NCBI GenBank assembly: GCA_019321725.1 | Contig: CM033120.1 | Location: 2,826,275-2,890,274 of the forward strand | Direction: 5' to 3' | Length of the DNA stretch: 64,000 nucleotides | Source: Paulownia fortunei | Lineage: Eukaryota; Streptophyta; Magnoliopsida; Lamiales; Paulowniaceae | In this document: piece after piece, positions 37,771 through 49,389 of the stretch | Position numbering within the stretch: position 1 is the stretch's first letter | How the letters are laid out: every line of letters starts with the position of its first letter | Notes under the pieces: generated by a model | The model's input: the letters and a program-made list of their open reading frames with translations, nothing else | Database searches by the model: none | Told to the model about the DNA's origin: nothing | Made by a program: the position numbers and the translations under genes

Positions 37771-37942
37771 AGTAAAACATCGATAAATAAATATTTAATA
37801 AATTAATAACTTCGCTTAAATAATAAATTTTTTTCAGTTATAACTTGGGCCAATGTACTAAATTAATAATCCCTTTAAATTCATAAAATCATAATTTTTT
37901 TCAAATTCTTTAGTGCCTAACAAAAATATAAATTAATAATTG

Positions 37943-37980
<38 letters not shown>

Positions 37981-38543
37981 CATAATATTGATATGAATTT
38001 TACTCCTTCAGATCTACTTATTTTCAAAAAGTTGTAGTCCATTGTCTTAACTTTCCATAGCATCAAGAATAATATCGTTTCGATATTTGTAGCAAAAGTT
38101 ATGACAAAAATATTAAAGTCTATCCATAAAAGATAGGAAACAATATATGTTAAGAAACTATTTATTTGTTTCTTTTCATTTGTGGATTTTTTTATTTTTT
38201 ATTTTTTATTTTGGTGAATCTTTTCAATAAGTGGTATGAAAATACATCAAGAAATACAAAAATGAACAAAAATAACATTTATGAAATAATTATGCAAAAT
38301 TGCCACATTAAATCTTTTAGATTTCACAAGTGTTATCGGGATATTAATTTTTGACTACAAACTACTATTTTTTTAATTTATAACTCATACATGAATCTTA
38401 GTTTTAAAAAAAGTACATGTACAAAAGTAATTAAAACATAAAACTTTTAATAGATTAATAAATTATTTATTTATCGATAAATATTTTTTTTTAAAATAAT
38501 ATTTTTTTCTAATCTTAATAATATTCACTTATAGAGGTTTTAT
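37771..38543. mobile_element. Probable MITE with ~25-bp inverted ends
   Basis: The left end AGTAAAACATCGATAAATAA resembles the reverse complement of the right end (AATAAAACCTCTATAAGTGA). The interior is non-coding and contains a (TA)n run at 37948-37976. Boundaries are tentative. Confidence 0.4.
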
Positions 38544-39422
38544 TGGCTTGGGTGTGGTTATTGCAGTCTCTAAATATAAACCGAGCAAAATTATGAATTT
38601 TCTAATTAGCCCAAATCCAACCAGTCAATATTTAAGTGCGGTTTGAAGAGGGTCAATCCGTTTGGGGTGGTCTAACAGTTTCATTAACACCTGGCATCCG
38701 TTTGAGTGTAACAAGCACAAAATTCCATAATTCATAAAAAAAAAAGGTACAAAATTTACTAGATTTTTCTATAAACGAAAAAAAAACAGAGTATTTTTTT
38801 AAATTCAAAGCCATAGAGATAACTGAAAAAAGTTAATATTATTACTCCCTATGCTAACACAGAACGAATTGCATTCCTCCGTCTTGAACGTTGTTAGAGT
38901 TAATTTAATCAACAAAAGCGAAAAATGATGTTAGTTTTTTGGATTTGCACTTCGCACTTTATGATTAAAAAAAGGCATAGATTGACAAAATAAAGCACAA
39001 CTAAAAATTGATTCATTTTTTAGAATAAAAATTGTCTTGCAAAATATATTTTGTCATTTAAAATAATAAAGTGATATTGTCAACCACAAATTATATTAAA
39101 ATTTACAAAGCTTACTGTGCTTTAGCAAACGAGCGGTTAGCCTAGATCATCTTTTTCTACGAGAGCAACTCAAACTCATCGAGCTATAATACAAATAAAT
39201 AGCATAGGATCAACAGTCAAGCAAATAATCTATTCAAGCAAGAAAATAAGAGCACTTTTTTTTTCACGTCTCAGGTCAAGTCTTCTCCTACTGCTGTGGA
39301 AGACTTACTCTTTTTTTAGACGTGAAGGAGTTTCTTTAGTTACATGGTGATGATAAGACACATGTTCACCAAATCCTTCACAATGTTTTGGTTGTTAGGT
39401 AATTGGTGAACTCTATTAAATA
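38544..39422. other. Spacer, no gene seen
   Basis: AT-rich sequence with no credible frame. Confidence 0.5.
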
Positions 39423-39698
39423 TAGATGACAATAAGGTGACTTGATGTGGATTTGTTAAAATATGATATTCGTCCCGTCAAAAATTTTAATGATTTAGAC
39501 CCGGTTCGACTTAAAGCCTAGCCCACTTTATAATTTTAAAATTAATTAAAAAAAATAATTTTTTTTAAGATAACACAGTTATTTTTTTTAAATATAATTT
39601 TAAAAAATAATATTACATAAATACATATAAATTAAAATAAAAAATAAAAAAAATTAAATGAAACAGTTCTAATTTGAACCGATCCCATTATCATCCCT
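39423..39698. mobile_element. MITE, family B copy 2
   Basis: The left end TAGATGACAATAAGG and the right end, reverse-complemented AGGGATGATAATGGG, are inverted and resemble the family B element at 34855. The interior is A/T homopolymer-rich. Confidence 0.45.
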
Positions 39699-39789
39699 AA
39701 ACCTTTGAATACTATCGAACTCTAGATAAACCATTACGAAGTGCCATTTGTTGCCCAAATCAAGACAACTTGAAAGGATTAAGTATAAA

Positions 39790-41055
39790 GGTTAATATCA
39801 CTTTATCATCTATCTACTCTTATTAAGTATCACTTTACTCTTTTGTGCTTTCAATTTTCTTACTTTACCTTCTTGTACTCTCATTTTGTTTCACTTTTTG
39901 TATACTCATTATCTCAATTTATCCACATATACTCTTATTAAGTATCACTTTACTCTCTTGTGCTTTCAGTTTTCTTACTTTACCCCCTTGTATTCTTATT
40001 ATCTCATTTTATCTCACTCAACTCGTAAAAAAATAATTAAATTGCTCTTATCTATTATTTTTAGTAAATTACTTTAAAATATTAATATATTTGTATTTAT
40101 GCTTTAATAATTTTTCAACTTGATTAATTAATACTTAATATTAAATTTATTTAAAATTTTAATGGATATTTTATAATATAATATAATTCCTATTAAATTA
40201 GTATATAGTAGGATATTTTTTATTATCTAATATATTTTTGCTTATGAATTTTCTACTGACTATAATTTTTTTTTAAAATTTTTATTAAATAAATAAAATA
40301 TTAGCAATATTTTTTATTATTAATAAAATTATCATAAGTTCATAGAAACTATGTTAAATTCAAACATAACAATTATAATTAAGTAATAACAATAAAATTA
40401 ATTTCTAAAATGACTATATTTTTAAATTTAGGAAAGTATTCATTAAATTATTTTAAATTTAATATAGTATTCATCAAATTAAGATAATTTGACTATTTAT
40501 AACTTATTTAATAGTATTAAAGTAAATCTAAAAATGACTTTTTTGTATTTAACATTGTTTCTATGAAATTTTGATAATTCCATTAATAAAAAAAAATATT
40601 ACTTTTATTTTACTTATTTAACAAAATATGTTTTTGGAAATATATCATACATTTTTTATATTTATGATAAGTAATAAATTTATAGGTAAAATGTATTAAC
40701 TAATAAAAAAATCCTACAACATAAAAATTTAATAGGACCTATGTTAATAAAAGAATAATCATTAAAATAAGTACAATAAAATATTAAGTAATGATTAATT
40801 AAGATGGAAAAAATATTATTATTTAAATACAAATATATTAAACTTAAAATAATTTAAAAGAATATTACTATAAGTAATAGATAAGAATAATTTGACTAAC
40901 TTTTCAAAAGTACGTTATGGTAAAGTGAGACAAATAGAATACAAGAGGATAAAATAATATATAATAAAAATATAAAAGAATAAAATAAAATAATTAAAAA
41001 TAAAAAAATAAAATAATCAGATGAGATAAAGTAAAATTAAAACTAAACATTAACC
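39790..41055. mobile_element. 1.27 kb long-inverted-repeat element
   Basis: The left end GGTTAATATCACTTTATCAT is inverted against the right end (reverse complement GGTTAATGTTTAGTTTTAAT...ACTTTATCTCATCT). Similarity continues inward; 'CTCTTATCTATTATTTTTAG' on the left answers 'TTCTTATCTATTACTTATAG' from the right. The left end carries a diverged ~110-bp direct repeat (39817 and 39928, CTCTTATTAAGTATCACTTT). No coding frame is present. Confidence 0.65.
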
Positions 41056-42203
41056 AGAAAAATAGTAAATAAGACAAGGACGAAACTAGCAAGTACATTA
41101 ACGATTTATTATTGATTTGTCCAACGTGTGAGAATTTACAATTATATTTAGGTACATGTTGGTGTGTGAGATACGATAGCCACCTCTTTATTATTCATAT
41201 CGTAAATGTGGATTATAGTATATAACAACCATACTCACATGCTCTACATGAGTAAATAATCTTGGGCCTATGGCACGTTTGTTTAAAAAATAAAAAAATA
41301 ATCATTCTACTTGTCTATAATTATTTGTATACTCAATCTGACAAACTACTTTTGTATAAGACTTTCATGTGGATAAAATGTTATTTCAATTTACATTGAC
41401 TAATAAATTAGTACAATTGGTAAGCATTGCTGGTCCACAGTCAAAAATTGGCTGCTTAAGACCAAATTAAATAATTTCATTACTTTGCTTAACCTAGTAG
41501 GCTGCTGAACAAATTTTACCCTACTTCTCGTCTACCAAACACCAAGCTCCAAACCAATGAATTATTTTGAAAGTCCGGACTCATTATACCTTTGAGATTA
41601 TATCGGATCAACATCGGACTCATGTGGGCTCCACATGAATCCGAATATTGTCATGTATCTGGTCTGATGGGCCAAATTCGTATGAAGTTCCTCACAAACC
41701 AATCTTGATATAAATCAGAGAATCAAATCATCCATATTGATTAATTCCAGGTTTAAAATATTTCAAATTAATGGCATTCGCTGAAAATTCCCTAATAAGG
41801 TGATCTCAAATCGTTTTATATTGTGATTAGTTTATATTTTATTTTATATTTTACTTCACTAATGTATTTAAATATATGTAATTCTCAATTAAATATATAT
41901 TTCAAAATACAACATAAAATATAAGTTAACGATTAAATTAAAATAAAGAATACTCAAGAATTTGCAATCTATATACCGATCTACAGATTTCTATTTGTTA
42001 GACATGCTCTCTTTGTGATAGAGGTACTCATTCGGTCAAATTGAATGAAAATTTAGGTTGGTCAAAATCATAAATTGAATATCAAATCGAATTAATAGCT
42101 TCGATTATAATTGAATTTTTTGTTGGTTTTTTAATATGGTTTTCGATTGATCGATTTTTTTCAAAAAAATAAAATAAAATAAAAAATAGATAAGAAAATT
42201 AAA
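41056..42203. other. Spacer, no gene seen
   Basis: AT-rich with some mixed-composition sequence at 41540-41700. I see no conserved frame. Confidence 0.5.
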
Positions 42204-42426
42204 TAATAAAATTATAAATATATATTTTTAAATATTTTTTGTATAGTATTTTATAATTATTATTTATTTTTATACTATTTTCTTTATTATTTTTTACTCA
42301 ACTTTTAAAAAATTAAAAAATAAAAAATAGATAAGAAAATTAGATAATAAAGAAAATAGTATAAAAATAAATAATAATTTAAAAAACTATACCAAAAAAT
42401 ATTTAAATATATAAAAATTATAAGTC
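42204..42426. repeat. Near-perfect AT-rich hairpin in a promoter region
   Basis: The arm 42241-42291 (GTATAGTATTTTATAATTAT...) is matched in inverted orientation by ~42342-42392. Pairing extends outward to ~42204 and ~42426. The loop holds a direct copy of AATAGATAAGAAAATTA, also found just outside the left arm. It lies ~400 bases upstream of the gene at 42832. Confidence 0.85.
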
Positions 42427-42757
42427 GATATTTGATTCAGATCGATCAACGTAATAAGAAATCAAACCAAAAATTAAAAATTTTAAAAATAAAAAACTAA
42501 AAATTGAATTGAAATTTTTGGTACAAATTTAAATTCCATTGGACGGAATGTCCGAAGTACCTTTGTGATGTATTTTCGTAGAATGTTCAGATGTTGACTA
42601 CTAGTAGTAATATAAAATGGTACCAAAACATTTATTATAATTACAGTTGAAGTTAGACTTCCTCCCGCCCGCCATCTTAGAAAAACAGAGTAAATACAGT
42701 CAAAACACAGTTTAAACACATGAAGATTATATCATCCACGTCTGTATACATCTCAAC

Positions 42758-42767
42758 TTATATAAAG
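42758..42767 (+). promoter_or_regulatory. TATA box of the small basic protein gene
   Basis: CTTATATAAAGGC lies about 70 bases before the start codon, the expected spacing for a plant core promoter with a short leader. Confidence 0.65.
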
Positions 42768-42831
42768 GCAAATCTTCTACTTTCTTTCCATACTTTTAAA
42801 GGGTTTATTTTCTGAAGTGGAGCAGCCAGCC

Positions 42832-43230
42832 ATGGACACAGTTTCAAGAAACCCTACAGTTCGTTTTAGCAGGAAAGCTGAGGAGTATAGCTATGAGGCT
42901 GAATCAAGAAGAGAAGGCCATCAAAATCACGGCTGGAGGATTTTTTCGACACGGCGGAGCAGCCAAAATCTCAACCATATGATGAGTTCTTTGAGCTATA
43001 GGCGTGACAGGGCTAGAAAAAGGCAGATTTTTCTGCAAACGTACAAGTTGGGTTCGATTAGTTCCAGAGGGAAGTTCATGAAAAGTCGGAAACTGAAGAA
43101 AATGGTTGTGAAAGTGAAGTCGGCGGCGGTGTCGGTTTTAACGTTCATGCGCGGTGGCGCGTGGAGATCATGCAGTTCCCGGTCGGCCATTCGGGCATCT
43201 TCTCCTTCACGAGTAGTTAAGTTTTGTTGA
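42832..43230 (+). CDS. Small basic plant protein of unknown function, 132 aa
   Basis: An intronless frame starting at an ATG in good plant context (GCCATGGAC). Upstream in-frame codons contain no other ATG. The product begins MDTVSRNPTVRFSRKAEEYS and is rich in Arg, Lys and Ser. The middle has SSLSYRRDRARKRQIFLQTY followed by KLKKMVVKVKSAAVSVLTFM, an amphipathic, weakly hydrophobic stretch. It ends SRSAIRASSPSRVVKFC. There is no signal peptide and no known catalytic motif. Base composition is much less AT-rich than the flanks and a TATA box is well placed, so I regard it as real. I do not recognise the family. Confidence 0.75.
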   Translation: MDTVSRNPTVRFSRKAEEYSYEAESRREGHQNHGWRIFSTRRSSQNLNHMMSSLSYRRDRARKRQIFLQTYKLGSISSRGKFMKSRKLKKMVVKVKSAAVSVLTFMRGGAWRSCSSRSAIRASSPSRVVKFC

Positions 43231-43682
43231 TGAAATGAGGGGTACCACATCCACATAGTTCTTTGATTGATTTTTTAATTTCATTTTTTGTCTTTTATGT
43301 GTTTTTTTTTTCTTTTCCTCTTATGTTAAAGTGGGATGAGGAGGAGAATGGATTCTCCCTGGATCTTTGTATTCTTTCACATGGTAGGGACATTTTTTTA
43401 TTTTATTTTATTTTTTATTTTTCTGGGTTTTTTTTTTCTGTATAAATTGAATCAATGTTCACTTCTAACTTACCAGTATTTAAATTACTCCTGTGAGAAT
43501 ATATTCATTTTTTTTTTATTTTTTTAACTAATATCTTAAATTACGTGTTAGGTCAAATTTAACCTATATAAAATTTTCTTAACAAAGTGCAGCCATTTGA
43601 AACTATTCTTTGTACCAATGACCAATCCTTTGAGAAAAATGAGGCCCAAAAGAAAAGGAACCAAAATTAAATGACATCATTA

Positions 43683-43772
43683 TCTCCCCCATAAAAATTA
43701 GGATATCACATGTCTCCACCCTATAAAAATTATGAGATCACATCTTCAACCAATAGGAATTACGAGATCACC
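43683..43772. repeat. Three degenerate ~30-40-bp repeats upstream of the NHL gene
   Basis: 'CTCCCCCATAAAAATTAGGA', 'CTCCACCCTATAAAAATTAT' and 'CAACCAATAGGAATTACGAG' follow one another, each ending in a GATCAC or ATATCAC motif. The middle copy supplies the only good TATA-like sequence (43721-43729), about 295 bases before the start codon. Confidence 0.65.
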
Positions 43773-44022
43773 CGAAGGGCACCCAGTGCTACATGTACTC
43801 TAACCACACATATGTAACAAATTCCTTATGCAATGGAGCAAATCTCCCAGTTGAAATTTGGGATCCATCTCTTTTTCCTTCCCTTTCCTCTCTCTTGATA
43901 GGTATCTCTTCTCAAATTTTGAGCAGCCGAAGGAAAGAGAGCCTCTCTTTTCTAATACTTCTCCATCACATTATGCTTCTGTTTTTGGGTTGAATTCTCC
44001 CACCAACACCCTCCCTTTCACA

Positions 44023-44736
44023 ATGTATGCAAGTCCACCTCCACCTCATTATGCCATGCTAGAGGGCAGCCAATATTATGGAAGCGGCGCCCATCCGCCG
44101 GCCTACCACCGCAACGTCCCCCGTTACCCCTCCAACAACCACAAGAATTCAGGTGGAGGAAGTTGCTGTAGGTGCATTTGCTGCTGCTGCTGCTTCCTCT
44201 TTCTCCTCATTATCATCCAAGTTACAATCTTTTTCATTTTGTACCACATTTACGATCCCAAAATCCCTACTTACAAGGTAGAGGGCCTTGAGGTCAAATC
44301 CTTTGACATTCTGCCTGATTTCAGCCTCAACACTGAGTTTCAGTTGACCGTCAGAGCTGACAACCCCAACAGAAAGATTGGATTCATATACGGCGACGAT
44401 AGCTGGGTAATTGTCACCTATTCCGACGCCAATCTTTGCAGCGGAAAGGTCCCAGCTTTCCATCAGGGCCACGAAAACACCACCATTATGAAAATTGATT
44501 TGAAAGGGAAATCCGAATTCGGATCAGGCCTACAGCAGGCTCTCACAGATAGCCGACACAGCCACAAGATTCCATTGCTTGTGAAGTTGAAAGTACCCGT
44601 CAGCGTTGTGATGGGGGATATCCCACTGAGAGAATTCAAGGTCTTTGTCAATTGTTCTCTGCTGCTGGACAACTTGTCGCCCCACAAGAATGTTGGTATC
44701 ATATCAAAAGAGACCAAGTTTAATTTTGAGCTTTGA
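44023..44736 (+). CDS. NDR1/HIN1-like (LEA_2 domain) membrane protein, 237 aa
   Basis: NDR1/HIN1-like proteins are plasma-membrane-associated proteins linked to pathogen and stress responses. The first in-frame ATG is at 44023; the frame is open upstream but has no ATG there. The N-terminus is Pro/Tyr-rich (MYASPPPPHYAML). A Cys cluster (CCRCICCCCC) leads into one membrane segment, FLFLLIIIQVTIFFILYHIY. The extracellular LEA_2 domain follows: YDPKIPTYKVEGLEVKSFDI, then the family motif as VRADNPNRKIGFIYGD, and MKIDLKGKSEFGSGL. The gene is intronless, as is common for this family, and the length is typical. The Cys cluster beside the membrane is a likely palmitoylation site (inference). Confidence 0.92.
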   Translation: MYASPPPPHYAMLEGSQYYGSGAHPPAYHRNVPRYPSNNHKNSGGGSCCRCICCCCCFLFLLIIIQVTIFFILYHIYDPKIPTYKVEGLEVKSFDILPDFSLNTEFQLTVRADNPNRKIGFIYGDDSWVIVTYSDANLCSGKVPAFHQGHENTTIMKIDLKGKSEFGSGLQQALTDSRHSHKIPLLVKLKVPVSVVMGDIPLREFKVFVNCSLLLDNLSPHKNVGIISKETKFNFEL

Positions 44737-45389
44737 GGTTCATGAAAAAGATGAATTACTACGTTTGTGTATCACTTCTTCCACAGAAATAAAAAAAAAC
44801 AAGGTAAGAATCTTTGTGCGAGATTCACATATATGTTTTCATTATCAACCTTTCTCGAGGATTTTTCTTACAGACAAGAAAAGTATAATTGCACTTCTAC
44901 GACAATCGTTAGCAGGTGTAAGTTGCATAATGTAGGTTTTTTCTTAGTTATTTCAAGATTATGTAATATTGTTTCTGTATATATACAGGTATGCAAGATC
45001 AAGTGTGACCTGTTTCTGAAACATTAATAGAAACTAGAAAGTTATGGTAATGCACATTGATTTATTTCAACTCTCCTGAAAACATATATAGAATTTACTT
45101 CGGTTAATGCGTACCTCTCCAAGCTGCAACCTCTATCAGCTGTTGTGATCATTAATACAGCTCCCAAACTATCTAGTTGCTTTGTAATGTCGCTAATTTG
45201 TCATGAGCCCAATCCACCCTGGTTTTCTAAAGGGGGAAGGCAACTACCGATTCAGAAACACTTTTGTTATGGATGTGGGAGCATTACATTCTCCACACCC
45301 CTGACCCCTCCCTAGACCAGCCCTACCTCGGTGTCATGTGTGACCTCTTAGACAAGAGTAGTGACCATGATATGAGGAGGAAAAACGGG
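44737..45389. other. 3' flank of the NHL gene and spacer
   Basis: The first ~300 bases are probably the NHL 3'UTR. 45100-45389 has a mixed composition and may be old transposon, but I cannot classify it. Confidence 0.45.
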
Positions 45390-46405
45390 TGTTAAAGAGT
45401 TGCCAACACGCATAAGTAGGCACGGTCCATGCCCAGAGACTCTTACGTGGTGGGGATTGTAATACCATTTGAATTGAACATTCTTTGAGTTTTGAGGAAG
45501 CTCTTCACCAGTATGAAGTCATTCCATGCTCGTTTTTTGGCATCGGAGATGAAGGGAAATAGTGAGGTGTCTTCCTATATGTGAGTAGAAAATTGAGGAG
45601 TGGAGCAAAGGGCTTTAGCAATGAAATTTTGCAAAACTATTTTTATGGAAAGGTCCTTGGAATGTTGGGAATGTCTCCATCAAGTTTCATAGATAGACGA
45701 TTCTGTTTGAACAGCGAACGACAATTATATTTAGAGAATACCAGTGTAGTGGCATTATCATAAATTTAGATTATTGCGAGGGAAATTCTTGATGGAGCAT
45801 TGTATGAGGCTGTGATTTTACAGAGTTGTAGAAGGGGCGGTGACATTCGCTACAATTTGAGTGGTGAGTCATTTTGAGTTCGAACGAGAAAGATACGAAG
45901 GGTGTGCTTACTCAAGCCTTTCAATGTTTGCTGCTGGCACTTGTTTTTTGGTTGCTAAGACTATTATAAGGGGGATATGCATGGCGAGCATCGACCAACC
46001 CTTCCCATGCTTCAAGGCACTAAGAGAGCAAAGCATTGGGGGTGACAGAGCTTCCAAGGGCCGCCTCTTGACATCCCAAAGGAGTGTTTACATCCCCGTT
46101 AGGTTGGGAACGAAATGGACAGTGTGGGGCTAAATGGGCATAGGCTGGGGTCCACGTATGAGCTAATAGGTTGCATGTGCATGCACTATTACCCCACAAG
46201 TTGCGGTAATTAGGGGGCAATACGTTAAGTTTGATTAAGTGATTGAGGTAAGCACTCTAATACTTTATGAACTAATTCATGAGCATATACTATGGGTTCT
46301 AGCCTTGCTACGAGGGTTCGTTGGCTTAAGATATGCGGTTGTAGGGGACGACGCATTCTGAAAAGTTGAGACAAGATGCTGATGGGAGAAAATATGTTAT
46401 AGTAG
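45390..46405 (+). repeat. 5' LTR, left part
   Basis: Aligns by eye with 51091-~52030 of the 3' LTR, from TGTTAAAGAGTTGCC to GATGCTGATGGGAG (partner GATGCCCGTGGGCG). Short frames in this stretch are LTR sequence, not genes. Confidence 0.7.
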
Positions 46406-48660
46406 TGTTCGATAGGCTAATTATATTGATCGTCTCTGTACTTTTGTAAAAATAATCTTACCAATTAATATCAACAAAATATAATTGTTTATCTTTATTT
46501 TTATATAATTTGTTTAGATGAAGTCCCTAAGCTATATGTAGCTATGGGGTATGGTCGTCATATGATGACAATAGTAGAATATACCTCTATGATTTTGGTC
46601 CTAAAATGTCCAAATTGAGGATCATAAAGACAAAACATTAATAAATCTAATAAGACTTGTGCATATAATACAGACTCGTAAGGAGGATGCCTCATTCTAT
46701 GGGCATCGATGTTGTGATACTATTGCATATTTGTGGGTGTTTGTTTGAACATTGCACCCTATCCAAAAATTCCTAAATAAAAACACTATTGTTAAATGGA
46801 AACTTTCTATTATGATGTGCATGAATTAGTTTTTAGACTCGAGGCACTACGGTAATTTTGTGCATGACATATTGAACTTTAATTTATTTTCTAATTGCAT
46901 GATAATTACAAAAAAAATAATTTTAAGTGCAAATAATTTTATGCATAGAGCTTAATGCAGCCCACAACAGATCCGTCAGCTATCAAGATGCATATATGAT
47001 CTTTTATATTTTTTATAGTTCTTGACTTGCAAGTTCTTAGACAAGGCTGGATGAAAGTTAGAAAAGAATTTTCTAATTCTATCATAGAGTCATTTAACTA
47101 GGATTTTTTTAAAGAGGATATTAGTGGTTCCTCAACTCATAGGTGACTCAAACATATATTAATATGGTCATAGGTACAAGTGCTTACCAACAAACAACCT
47201 TGGCTCATCAGTCATGTAACTAGGTATAAATACATAGTTCTTGAGCTATTGAGCTTTTGACTAATTACCCATACCCTACGCTCAGTTGAGAGATTAATTG
47301 ATAGAACGGCCATACTGTTAATCATAATTGAAATTTTTTGCTATTTTTACCTATATATAAGTTTTCATGGCGTATTGCTAGACGCTACTCATGATTTATG
47401 GGTGCTTGAAATTAATGAGTTAATTCTAATAGAATTAATTAATTAGATTAATTAATCGAACTATTTAGTTCAATTAAATCATAAGAGGTGAACACACTAT
47501 TAGATTATTTAGTTCATTTCTTTCTTAGGGATTAATCTAAATATTGAATTAAATTAATCAATATGATTAATTGATGAGACTTATGTTAATTATAATATTT
47601 AATTAATTAAATTAATTGATTCTAAATTGATGGAATCAATCAATTGGACCTAATTTAATAGGACCCTATTGGAACTAATAATTAATTGATTGGATCAATT
47701 AGTTATTATAAATTTAATTAATTGATGTGATTAATTAATTTAATAGATTAAATCAATTAACTTGAACCTAATTATTTAGTAATGCCTAGGTCCACTGGGT
47801 ATGAGTTTGATGAAAGCCTATTAAGAGTTAGATTTGGAAGCTAACTCCTAAAGGTGATGGATTGAAGAGTTCACTTGGAATCTAACTCCTAAAGATGATG
47901 GGATTGAAGAGTTCACATTCTACTTTAGTTTTAACATAGCCAAGGATGCTCACACAAGTGTGAACATATGAGTTCAAGATAAGGGAAGGTTAGGATTCCA
48001 TTTGGAGGCAGCTTAAGGGGTATTTAAGCACTCTTTTGGATAGTTTTCAATGGAGATTTACAACTGAAAAACATGAGCGAAATAGCCCCATTTTGGTTAA
48101 GAAAAATTATTTTCTTCAAGCTCAAAAGCCGTCCCCTCCTCTTCCTTAAAATCATCCAACTTGTCCGCTATCCCTTCACCTAATTTGTTTCTTGATTCAA
48201 CCATTGAATTGAGGTCACACACCTAATTAAATACAAGGATTGTGTTTTTAGTTCTAAACCATAAACCATATAATCAAACTATCGGGTCAATTCCTACTAG
48301 CATAGGTTTGATAGTGTGATGCCATCCAATGTCTGGATAAATTAGAAGGGTAACGCTTGGTACTCCAACGAAAATTATTTCCATATAAGGGGCTTAATTC
48401 ATGCACTTGGTGATATGATCATAATGAGATAACGACTTAAGTCATTTCATGTATCTCTTTCAATTGAAAGTGAATCAGGTATAGGTTTTTGAAATTTTTC
48501 TTACACTAGGTATTATAAAAAGCACAATCGATCGAATCTTGTTAGTTCTGGAATATGTTTTATTCACATAAGATGTATATTATTTTCAATTGTTGAAACT
48601 TTTAAATTTTCTTGTGTTACATATTTCGAAATACACAAAATCCATAGAAGGTAGCACTTA
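46406..48660 (+). repeat. Diverged LTR of the same Copia family, nested in the older LTR
   Basis: Starts TGTTCGATAGGCTAATTATA and follows the order of the Copia 3' LTR at 28853: 'AATCTTA', 'AGATGAAGTCCCTAAGC', 'TAGCTATGGGGTATGGTCG', 'ATATGATGACAAT', 'TTAGACTCGAGGCAC', then an AATTAATT-rich middle (47400-47760). No Copia coding sequence accompanies it, so it is either a solo LTR or a remnant. The right boundary is uncertain: homology fades near 48660, and the host LTR resumes near 48930. Confidence 0.7.
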
Positions 48661-48929
48661 CATACCATGTGGGACTAATATGATATGATGGCATTTTATG
48701 TAAGCCTTGGTCTAATATGTGGTCCTACTTGGGCTAGACACAAACAAAGGGAATGCGATCAGGGCTAATTCAAATAGAGAGCTCAGAGTCCTCTTATTTT
48801 TGATAGATGGACTTTTAGGACATTCCACCATTCATTCTCCTTTTAGAGCCTATCTGATAGAGAATCCAGTATTTCTTGATCATGAATATCTGAACTGAAA
48901 AGAATAAAGACTTTACCAATAAAGCCTGA

Positions 48930-49375
48930 GGATTGGCATGGCGAGCCATGAGCCTAGGATGCTCCTATGGAGTGACGAGCACATATGTTGGGCTGTGTGC
49001 ATGCTAGCGACCCTCAATGCCGAGATGGAGCAAGAATGCTCCCTTGCCATTAGTGATGCACCAAATGGACTTGAGGTAGAATGTGATGCATGGCAAGCAA
49101 GCTGGCTAGTTGGGGATCATTATGGAAACACACATATGCATGCAAGACAATAGCCCTGATGAATATGAGCATTGTAAATAGGCGAGTGCATTGAAACCTA
49201 GTGCAACAATATGAGTCATCCTAATGTTACACTAGTAAAGTTTATGGGTTGAAGCAAGTAATGAGTTATCATTTAGACTCAGGATGGAGTAAAGCTTGAA
49301 GAAAATTGGGTGGAACCTGAGAGACTATACGAGCGAAATAATTCCGTTGCAAGAAATAAGAGTCCACCCGTCCCA
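48930..49375 (+). repeat. 5' LTR, right part
   Basis: 'AGCCTAGGATGCTC', 'GACCCTCAATGCCGAGAT', 'GAATGCTCCCTTGCCAT' and 'GGCAAGCAAGCTGGCT' match 52060-52200 of the 3' LTR. The open frames at 48938-49153 and 49310-49510 are LTR and leader shadows. Confidence 0.7.
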
Positions 49376-49377
49376 CG

Positions 49378-49389
49378 TGGTATCAGAGC
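49378..49389 (+). other. Primer-binding site (initiator Met-tRNA)
   Basis: TGGTATCAGAGC lies two bases after the 5' LTR end. This is the classic plant LTR-element primer site complementary to the 3' end of initiator tRNA-Met. Confidence 0.85.

Noticed and set aside
45581..46220. Several 60-90-codon frames
   Set aside because: They lie within the 5' LTR of the old element and the corresponding 3' LTR does not keep them open.
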